Source of the DNA: an uncultured Chitinophagaceae bacterium
Lineage (GTDB): Bacteria > Bacteroidota > Bacteroidia > Chitinophagales > Chitinophagaceae
Length of the DNA stretch: 5,015 bases
Direction of reading: 5' to 3'
Assembly (NCBI GenBank): GCA_903841915.1
Contig: CAIMKO010000576.1
Span: forward strand, 1 to 5,015
Shown: positions 1 through 5,015 of the stretch, piece by piece
Layout: each line of letters begins with the position of its first letter
Position numbering within the stretch: position 1 is the first letter of the stretch
The notes under the pieces: generated by a model
What the model saw: the letters and a program-made list of their open reading frames with translations, nothing else
What the model was told of the DNA's origin: nothing
Database searches by the model: none
Program-made: the position numbers and the translations under genes

Positions 1-387
1 ATCCAATAACCCATCACCATTAATATCTACCATTGTTGAACCGGTACACCAATCTGAACTGCCCGCCACGCCTGCTTTTTCGGTGATATCTTCAAACTGA
101 TAATTCCCTTTATTCAAATACAATTTATTGTGTCCTTTGCTGTTTGCAGTAAAATAAATATCGGGTAAGCCATCATTATTAATATCGCCTACTGAAACAC
201 CGCCTCCATTATAATAATAGAGATAGTATAGAATACCAAACCCTTCTTTTTTCTCGAGATTATTTTCAAACTGAATGTTTGTTGCAGAAGAAGATAAGCT
301 GGTAAATCCCCTGTCTGATTGTTTACAGGAAATGAAAAATATATTTACAAAAACACAACTTATCAAAAACATCCTTGTTTTATGCAT
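1..387 (-). CDS. FG-GAP/VCBS repeat lipoprotein, CRTAC1 / ASPIC-UnbV-like (N-terminal part, cut by window edge)
   Basis: The frame is open for 129 codons from ATG at 387 to base 1 and runs off the left edge, so the C-terminal part is missing. An in-frame TAG at 393-391 makes 387 the earliest start; Met6 (372) is an alternative. Residues 1-21 form a lipoprotein signal: MHKTR, a hydrophobic stretch, then FFISC with Cys21 as the likely lipidated residue. Two Ca-binding FG-GAP loops of the form DxNxDGxxD are visible: D68-N70-D72-D76 within GVSVGDINNDGLPDIYF, and D121-N123-D125-D129 at the edge. Between them lies NKLYLNKGNYQFEDITEKAG, the linker typical of the CRTAC1/ASPIC-UnbV type of beta-propeller. 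Family members in Bacteroidota are often around 1000 residues or more and are commonly found near SusCD pairs. Their biochemical function is not settled; a surface binding or adhesion role is usual inference. The gene starts 46 nt after the cytochrome stop and is probably cotranscribed with it. The family call is firm; the ASPIC-UnbV C-terminus cannot be seen. Confidence 0.88.
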   Translation of the reverse strand, partial: MHKTRMFLISCVFVNIFFISCKQSDRGFTSLSSSATNIQFENNLEKKEGFGILYYLYYYNGGGVSVGDINNDGLPDIYFTANSKGHNKLYLNKGNYQFEDITEKAGVAGSSDWCTGSTMVDINGDGLLD

Positions 388-433
388 ATACTACGATTAT
401 CATTTGATCAATTAATATTTGAATGAAATTGTA

Positions 434-1663
434 TCATTTCATTTTATTCAGTAACAAGTATTTTTTTGTTTCCTCGGGATATACAGCAATAAAATGCGAA
501 CGCATAGATGCCGATGTTGGCAGATCATTACCCTGCAATAAAACCATGATGGCTTTCGAGGGTAACTCAGGCATATGGCAATCAATACAATTTTGAACTA
601 TCTTATTTCCAACCTGTGCTTTTTCCTTACAAAAGTTACCATTTTTTTCGGTATGACAGCCCATACAACGCTGAGAAAATACTGCTAATTTACCCGTTTC
701 ATTTTCATGCGAATTATGACAGGTATTACAGGTCATTTGACTCTTGATAAAACACTGACTGGCTATCAATCTTCCATAAGAATTACCATGCACATCAATA
801 TCTGCAACGGCCTTATTGGTTGTGTCCATGGTGAAGAAATCTGAAAGCTTATCCCCTGCAGTAAAACTAAAAGAAGGTTTAGATTTAGTTAATTTCCCGC
901 CGTGACATAATCGGCAGCTTTCCAGGCTTTGTTCCCTTGTAAATAATCTGGGGTCGATAATATAACGCCCCTTCTTTTCATTGGGATTTTTTTGGTGAAA
1001 ATCCACATGCTGTGCCGCAGGACCGTGACATTTTTCACAATCCACTCCATAAACGATCTTTGTTTTTGAGAAATCTTCTTTGATAGAATCTTCAGCCGAT
1101 ATTTTTTCGAAATAAGTACTATGACATTCTAAACAACGGGATGTGATCGGTCGGTTGAAAACAACTTTATTGGAATAACCCGGACTATTGGTCCACTGAT
1201 TGGCCGAAGTAAAATAAGTCAAAGGCAATTGAAATAAATTATTCTTTCGCCAGAATAAAAAAGTTTGCCCTCGTTTACCGGAACCTACTGTGATGTCAAA
1301 AGGCTGGGCCATTTTTTCAGTGCCATTGATATAGGCAACCTGATAAAACAGGGCTCCTCTTTTCTCTGCCGCAACATACACATTAGGTTTAAAGGAGAAT
1401 GTATTTTGCCCCGGGTCGAAACTCCCTTTTATATTTTTTTGATCAGATCTCTGTGAAGTAAGGAAATGTGCTGTTTGTACATGCGAATCATAGATCGCTT
1501 TATGACAATTGATACAGGTTGAAGATCCTGCATATTGTTCATACTTTATTCCGGAAATATCATTTTTTGATTCGTGGTCTATGCACTTAATAAATAGAAA
1601 AACACAACAAATCATAAAGCAAAATATCTGTACAGATCGCCTAGAGTGTTGTAAAGTAACCAT
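434..1663 (-). CDS. Heptaheme c-type cytochrome, exported (probable lipoprotein)
   Basis: This 409-residue protein has seven CXXCH heme c attachment motifs: CINCH 50-54, CLECH 177-181, CEKCH 209-213, CRLCH 250-254, CNTCH 312-316, CMGCH 333-337 and CIDCH 359-363. A block at about 124-163 contains GSGKRGQTFLFW, then QLPLTYF and W-x-x-SPGY. This block recurs in multiheme cytochromes of the cytochrome c554-like type that often carry C-terminal TPR repeats; here the protein ends about 46 residues after the last heme, with no TPR. I chose ATG 1663 over the longer in-frame ATG at 1711. It gives a normal signal peptide (MVTLQHSRR, then a hydrophobic core ending at Cys27), while 1711 lies only about 15 nt past a terminator stem and adds a second, poor hydrophobic stretch. 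The lipobox FIKC has Lys before the Cys, so lipidation is uncertain. Heme attachment implies a periplasmic or outer-surface location and an electron-transfer or redox role; the substrate is unknown. It precedes the VCBS lipoprotein gene by 46 nt. Confidence 0.9.
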   Translation of the reverse strand: MVTLQHSRRSVQIFCFMICCVFLFIKCIDHESKNDISGIKYEQYAGSSTCINCHKAIYDSHVQTAHFLTSQRSDQKNIKGSFDPGQNTFSFKPNVYVAAEKRGALFYQVAYINGTEKMAQPFDITVGSGKRGQTFLFWRKNNLFQLPLTYFTSANQWTNSPGYSNKVVFNRPITSRCLECHSTYFEKISAEDSIKEDFSKTKIVYGVDCEKCHGPAAQHVDFHQKNPNEKKGRYIIDPRLFTREQSLESCRLCHGGKLTKSKPSFSFTAGDKLSDFFTMDTTNKAVADIDVHGNSYGRLIASQCFIKSQMTCNTCHNSHENETGKLAVFSQRCMGCHTEKNGNFCKEKAQVGNKIVQNCIDCHMPELPSKAIMVLLQGNDLPTSASMRSHFIAVYPEETKKYLLLNKMK

Positions 1664-1725
1664 AATCAGCAATTGAATGCAAGAAATACAATCGTACAAA
1701 AATGAATACACTATAAAAGAAAAAT

Positions 1726-1755
1726 AAAGGGCTGAAAAAACTACTTCAGCCCTTT
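1726..1755 (-). terminator. Rho-independent terminator after the SusCD-LamG unit (possibly bidirectional)
   Basis: An 11-bp perfect stem pairs 1726-1736 (AAAGGGCTGAA) with 1745-1755 (TTCAGCCCTTT) around an 8-nt loop. Read on the minus strand, the stem is followed by a T-rich tail (1725-1714, ATTTTTCTTTTA). It begins 42 nt after the LamG gene stop, the expected place for the end of the uptake transcript. On the plus strand the stem also ends in six T residues, so it could stop transcription both ways, although no plus-strand gene is seen upstream. How efficiently it terminates, and so whether the cytochrome block is separate, cannot be judged from sequence alone. Confidence 0.8.
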
Positions 1756-1797
1756 TTTCTACACTAAACTGTCAATCTAAGATACAAAAAACAAAAA

Positions 1798-2652
1798 TTA
1801 TTGCTTGCCTGTGTATAAAGCGTTTACTTCAGCAGCGGAAAGAACTTTACTATATAGTCTGAATTGGTCAATACCTCCATCCCATGATTGTCCCCATCCC
1901 ATATTCGGAATATTTCTACATCCGCCAATATCAAGGCCTGTGATCTTAGTGTCGTCCATATTTGCGGCTCCGTGAGTTCCCCAAACTTGTTTATTTTTAT
2001 TTGCAGATCCATCAACATAGAGTGTCATCGCAGAAGTAGTAGCATCATATACAAAAACAATATGATGCCAGTTATTGTCCATGATCTTGTATACTCTTTG
2101 GTCATCAGTTGTGCTATTTTTTACCCATTGAAACCAGTTATCATTAACCCCTTTATCGATCACATCCACTTTGATAATTGCTGAATCGTTAACAGTTCCC
2201 CAGTCAAATAAACAGAACATGGCAGAACCACCAGTCCAGTAACCATTTGATGATGCAAAATGGAAGGCAAAAGATGCGTTTCCTTGTGGTGCACCGTTAC
2301 GTTTTTCCCAAAAAGAAATTGAGAAACTGCTTGCCGTAGAAATGAAATCATTTCCGCCTGCGTATTTAATCATTTTAACACCATCACCCTGAACTGCCTT
2401 TCCGGAAATACCTGCAATAGCGGTTAAGGGATTACTAGCCGGGAATGCGGCTTTGATACTATCCACTGCATTCATGAGCGGATTGGAAGTAGTTCCATCA
2501 AATGCTGCATAAAATTTTAACGGACCACCCGGAACATTCGTGTCTTGAGGATAGTCACCTAATACAGGCCTATCCAGCTTCTGACATGCGGAGATGATAC
2601 TACCCATAACCAAAACGGCGAGGGCGGATTTAAACATGTTATTTAGGTTCAT
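1798..2652 (-). CDS. LamG / concanavalin A-like domain lipoprotein, putative surface binding protein of the SusCD module
   Basis: This 284-residue protein starts MNLNNMFKSALAVLVMG and has a clear lipobox, IISAC, with Cys23 as the lipidated residue. After a short linker (DYPQDTNVPGGPLKFYAAFD, about 33-52) comes a LamG/Laminin_G_3-like beta-sandwich at about 83-280. Diagnostic pieces are SFSISFWEKR (109-118), NNWHHIVFVYDATTSAMTLY (193-212) followed by VDGS, GLDIGG (239-244), and the closing DGGIDQFRLYSKVLSAAEV (258-276), which is typical of the end of this fold. No catalytic glycosidase motif stands out, so binding is more likely than hydrolysis. The gene lies 76 nt after the SusD gene, the slot often held by SusE/SusF-type surface glycan-binding lipoproteins, which supports an accessory ligand-capture role at the outer membrane (inference). 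The only in-frame ATG that gives a full signal peptide is 2652; its leader is AT-rich without a Shine-Dalgarno sequence. The ligand is not predictable. Confidence 0.88.
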   Translation of the reverse strand: MNLNNMFKSALAVLVMGSIISACQKLDRPVLGDYPQDTNVPGGPLKFYAAFDGTTSNPLMNAVDSIKAAFPASNPLTAIAGISGKAVQGDGVKMIKYAGGNDFISTASSFSISFWEKRNGAPQGNASFAFHFASSNGYWTGGSAMFCLFDWGTVNDSAIIKVDVIDKGVNDNWFQWVKNSTTDDQRVYKIMDNNWHHIVFVYDATTSAMTLYVDGSANKNKQVWGTHGAANMDDTKITGLDIGGCRNIPNMGWGQSWDGGIDQFRLYSKVLSAAEVNALYTGKQ

Positions 2653-2691
2653 ATTTTTTAATTTATTGATGAAAATAAATTCTGTATATTT

Positions 2692-2717
2692 TTTGCCCGC
2701 TATTGAAAGCGGGCAAA
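2692..2717 (-). other. Intercistronic hairpin between the SusD and LamG genes, no U-tract
   Basis: A perfect 9-bp stem pairs 2692-2700 (TTTGCCCGC) with 2709-2717 (GCGGGCAAA) around an 8-nt loop. It starts 11 nt after the SusD stop and ends 39 nt before the LamG start. On the minus strand it is followed by AAATATACAG, not a T-run, so it does not fit a standard intrinsic terminator. Possible roles are protecting the 3' end of a processed susCD message or partial attenuation that lowers LamG expression. The structure is seen; the function is inferred. Confidence 0.6.
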
Positions 2718-2728
2718 GAATATATTGT

Positions 2729-4312
2729 TTAATAATTAGGATTTTGCACTAATACACCTCCTGACAAATTGATAGCAGGCTGAGGTATTGGATACAAAGC
2801 ATTTTTAGATGTATATCCTAAACCGCCCAATGCATTTGGTGCATCTATTCCATCAGTAGCCGGCGTCCATCTTACTAAGTCATAGAATCGATAACCTTCC
2901 ATTGCGAATTCCCATCTTCTTTCATTTTTGATGGCAGTGCGCATTTGAGCTAGACTAACAAATTTAATAACTGGTAATACTGTCGCATTTCCATTTCTTG
3001 CTCTTGCTCTTACTTTTTCCAGATTAGCAGCGGCAGTTGTACCGTCTCCTAATTCATTAGAAGCTTCAGCAAGCATCAAAAGCACATCAGCGTAACGCAA
3101 TATCCTGTGGTTGATCCAGTCAGCACCACCGCTGCTGTTGATCTGCCCTGTGTATTGGCGCATAGCAGGATCAGAATATACTTTCTTATTCCAGTATGGT
3201 TGATCCAATGATACACCCGGAGCATAAGCCGGAAGTGTTGCACCGTAACCACCTTGAGCAGGACCGCCATCAGATTGACCTGAGTATAAAATGGTCATTG
3301 ATTTTCTTGGATCCGTAGAATCCCAGGCATTTTGAAGAACCTTTGTTGGTACATTCCATCCCCATCCTAAATTCCATGCAACACTTGCACCACCTTGTCT
3401 TACGTTTTGTGAAGTAGCCCATTGTGTACTGTTATTATTGGTACCATTGGCACCAATATTACACTGCATTTCAAATATGGATTCCACACCGTTTTTACCG
3501 GCACCATTCAATCCATCTTTCCAAATATCGGTAAAACTTGAAGCAAGTGCATATTGTCCGGAACCAATCACTGTATTACAAAGAGAAACCACTTTAGCCC
3601 ATTGTTGTCTGAACAAATAGGTTTGTGCCCACAATGTATTAGCAGCACCACTGGTCAATCTGCCGGGATATCTGTTGGTACCCGCAACCTGCCAGTTCAA
3701 TGGAAGCATCGTTGACGCAGCGGTTAGATCGGCATCAATTTGAGCATACAGATCTGCAATTGTGGCTTTAGGTTTGATACCTGCAGCCGCATTGGTATAG
3801 TAGAAATTGATCAATGGAACCTGTCCATAAGCTTTCACCAGTTCGAAGAAAGAATAAGCTCTGAAGAAATGTGCTTCTCCAATATTTCTTATGGAAGCGG
3901 GATCTGATACTTTTAATGAATCTGCCCAATACAATTCCTTGTTACACAAATTGATCATTGTGTAATGGTCATTCCAATAAGTGTCGGTTGCCCAATCATC
4001 TTTGGTATATTGGAATGTTTCGAACTCTGTATTGATCTCTGCACCATCAGTTGTACTACTGCCTTTCTGCGCATCATCATCACGAATACTGTTAAAATCT
4101 ATCCAGGGTAATGTTGAGAATCCTGCCCATCTCAATGTATTGTACAATCCAAGGCTTTGTGATTCTAAAGCTCCCTGATTCAAGTCATTCAGCGTTGCAG
4201 TCAAGGGCTGTCTGTCCAAAAATTTACTGCAACCCGCTATTGTTAGAAATAAGGTAGCTACCAGTAGTAAGCTCCCAAAAGTTTTAATATTTTTTTTCAT
4301 ATAATGGTTCAT
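2729..4312 (-). CDS. SusD/RagB family nutrient-uptake outer-membrane lipoprotein
   Basis: This complete 527-residue protein is of usual SusD length. The signal peptide ends in the lipobox TIAGC with Cys28 followed by SKFLDRQP, the common start of mature SusD proteins. Family landmarks appear in order: R-x-x-GEAHFFRAYSFFELVKAYG then QVPLI at about 142-168 (TPR-like helical core), NHRILRYADVLLMLAEASNE (401-420), LEKVRARARNG (431-441), IKNERRWEFAMEGYRFYDLV (461-480), and a C-terminus with YPIPQPAI ending LVQNPNY. SusD proteins sit on the cell surface as a lid over the SusC barrel and hold oligosaccharides or other ligands for import. The gene starts 11 nt after the SusC-like stop, so the two are surely cotranscribed. 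Met5 (ATG at 4300) is an equally plausible start, giving MKKNIKTFG and a 23-nt gap; neither has a Shine-Dalgarno sequence. The specific substrate cannot be read from the sequence. Confidence 0.96.
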   Translation of the reverse strand: MNHYMKKNIKTFGSLLLVATLFLTIAGCSKFLDRQPLTATLNDLNQGALESQSLGLYNTLRWAGFSTLPWIDFNSIRDDDAQKGSSTTDGAEINTEFETFQYTKDDWATDTYWNDHYTMINLCNKELYWADSLKVSDPASIRNIGEAHFFRAYSFFELVKAYGQVPLINFYYTNAAAGIKPKATIADLYAQIDADLTAASTMLPLNWQVAGTNRYPGRLTSGAANTLWAQTYLFRQQWAKVVSLCNTVIGSGQYALASSFTDIWKDGLNGAGKNGVESIFEMQCNIGANGTNNNSTQWATSQNVRQGGASVAWNLGWGWNVPTKVLQNAWDSTDPRKSMTILYSGQSDGGPAQGGYGATLPAYAPGVSLDQPYWNKKVYSDPAMRQYTGQINSSGGADWINHRILRYADVLLMLAEASNELGDGTTAAANLEKVRARARNGNATVLPVIKFVSLAQMRTAIKNERRWEFAMEGYRFYDLVRWTPATDGIDAPNALGGLGYTSKNALYPIPQPAINLSGGVLVQNPNY

Positions 4313-4323
4313 TTAAAATATTA

Positions 4324-5015
4324 TTAAAATGTTACATTCAGACCGAAGGTTGTTACCATTGGTATAGCACCACCTCCATTATCATATCCGAATGCAGTAG
4401 CATCACCACCATATTCAGGACTATAGCCATTATTATGTTTCCATGTCTTTAAGTTCTGAACATTAGCAAATAAACGCAGGTTTGTGACTTTACATTTTGC
4501 TAATACTTTTGGATCAAGTGTATATCCGATTTGCAGATTTCTGATTCTGAAATAACTGCCGTCTTCAATATTGTAGGTCGATCCATTATAGTTGATTCTG
4601 TCTGCTTGACTAATGATCGGTTCCCAATTAGAGGTACCTGCTCCATGCCATCTGGCTGTTTTAAATGCAGCATAGTTAACTCTCTGGAAAGGCGATTCAA
4701 GAGATCCCCATGTTCTGAAAATACTGTTGCCATAAACACCACCCAGATCAATACCCAACGTGAATCTCTTATAAGTAAGATTGATAGAACCGCCATACAT
4801 GAACTTCGGTGTTGGGTTTCCGATCACAGATCTGTCATCAGCAGTTACCGTACCATCAGGACCGGCAGTACCACCCGGACCGGCTATATCTTTAAATTTA
4901 AAATCACCCGGTCTGTATGAACCAATAGAAGAAGCAACCGGAGAACCTAAGATATCAGCATAGGATTGATATAAGCCTGCTACTGTATATCCATAGAAAG
5001 AACCGATAGCTTGTC
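4324..5015 (-). CDS. SusC/RagA family TonB-linked outer-membrane transporter (C-terminal part, cut by window edge)
   Basis: The frame is open from the right edge (first full codon at 5013) to TAA at 4326-4324, giving 229 C-terminal residues of a protein that is normally about 1000 residues long. The plug, TonB box and most of the barrel lie outside the window. Recognisable SusC features are GYTVAGLYQS near the edge, then RPGDFKFKD, TADDRSVIGNPTPKFMYGG, DGSYFRIRNLQIGYTL, TNLRLFANVQNLKTW with NNGYSPEYGG after it, and a final strand, TTFGLNVTF, ending in the terminal Phe typical of Bam-assembled barrels. A GTG at 4827 lies inside these conserved motifs and is an internal valine, not a start. The protein would form the TonB-energised channel that imports ligand captured by the SusD protein encoded 11 nt downstream. 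A Gly/Pro-rich insert occurs in the loop before the DDR motif. Confidence 0.95.
   Translation of the reverse strand, partial: QAIGSFYGYTVAGLYQSYADILGSPVASSIGSYRPGDFKFKDIAGPGGTAGPDGTVTADDRSVIGNPTPKFMYGGSINLTYKRFTLGIDLGGVYGNSIFRTWGSLESPFQRVNYAAFKTARWHGAGTSNWEPIISQADRINYNGSTYNIEDGSYFRIRNLQIGYTLDPKVLAKCKVTNLRLFANVQNLKTWKHNNGYSPEYGGDATAFGYDNGGGAIPMVTTFGLNVTF

Noticed and set aside
388..433. Search of the 46-nt spacer between the cytochrome and VCBS genes for a terminator, promoter or operator
   Set aside because: It is AT-rich with a short TCAAAT direct repeat and no stable hairpin or convincing promoter; nothing in it is beyond chance.
434..1663. Assigning the cytochrome to a named enzyme such as nitrite reductase NrfA or hydroxylamine oxidoreductase
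   Set aside because: There is no CXXCK motif as in NrfA, the heme count and spacing differ, and no partner genes support either; only a general multiheme cytochrome call is justified.
1697..1704. Possible Bacteroidota -7 promoter element (minus strand CATTTTTG, seven of eight to TAnnTTTG) before the cytochrome
   Set aside because: In AT-rich DNA such a match is expected by chance, and I found no convincing -33 TTTG at proper spacing. The position would suit the 1663 start, but it is too weak to annotate.
1888..2184. Plus-strand open frame of 98 codons inside the LamG gene
   Set aside because: It is antisense to the LamG core, and the translation shows no signal peptide or family resemblance.
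4500..4796. Minus-strand open frame of 98 codons in a second frame over the SusC gene
   Set aside because: It overlaps the SusC coding frame, which carries clear family motifs; the alternative frame has none.
4324..4827. Treating the SusC remnant as a short 167-residue gene starting at GTG 4827
   Set aside because: The frame stays open to the window edge, and the 62 residues upstream match SusC motifs, so 4827 is an internal valine of a truncated-by-window gene.
4531..4920. Plus-strand open frame of 129 codons
   Set aside because: It is antisense to strongly conserved SusC C-terminal motifs, has no recognisable domain, and all supported genes are on the minus strand. I regard it as a chance frame.

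Overview
The window looks like chromosomal DNA of a Bacteroidota bacterium. The evidence is a SusC/SusD pair, several lipoprotein signal peptides, AT-rich leaders without Shine-Dalgarno sequences, and an FG-GAP/VCBS lipoprotein of a type common in this phylum. The protein style suggests Chitinophagaceae or a related family, but that is an impression and not a measurement. Every gene I can support is on the minus strand, so transcription runs from high to low coordinates.

In transcription order the layout is as follows. (1) 5015-4324 is the C-terminal part of a SusC-type TonB-dependent outer-membrane transporter, cut by the right edge. (2) 4312-2729 is a complete SusD/RagB lipoprotein starting 11 nt after the susC-like stop. 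(3) 2717-2692 is a GC-rich hairpin without a U-tract, between the SusD gene and the next one. (4) 2652-1798 is a lipoprotein with a LamG/concanavalin-A-like domain, in the place where SusE/F-like surface binding proteins usually sit. (5) 1755-1726 is a strong hairpin with a T-rich tail that probably ends the SusCD-LamG transcript. (6) 1663-434 is a heptaheme c-type cytochrome with a signal peptide. (7) 387-1 is the N-terminal 129 residues of an FG-GAP/VCBS (CRTAC1 / ASPIC-UnbV-like) lipoprotein, cut by the left edge. No stretch longer than 100 bases lacks a gene or a described element.

Genes 1, 2 and 4 form a typical nutrient-uptake module: SusD and probably the LamG protein capture a ligand at the cell surface, and SusC imports it using TonB energy. 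Genes 6 and 7 form a second codirectional block 46 nt apart, pairing a multiheme cytochrome with a Ca-binding propeller-type lipoprotein, both predicted outside the cytoplasm. Their position directly downstream of the uptake module suggests an extracytoplasmic redox step tied to nutrient acquisition. This is inference: no carbohydrate-active enzyme or regulator is visible to name the substrate. I see no RNA genes, mobile elements, CRISPR arrays or long repeats.
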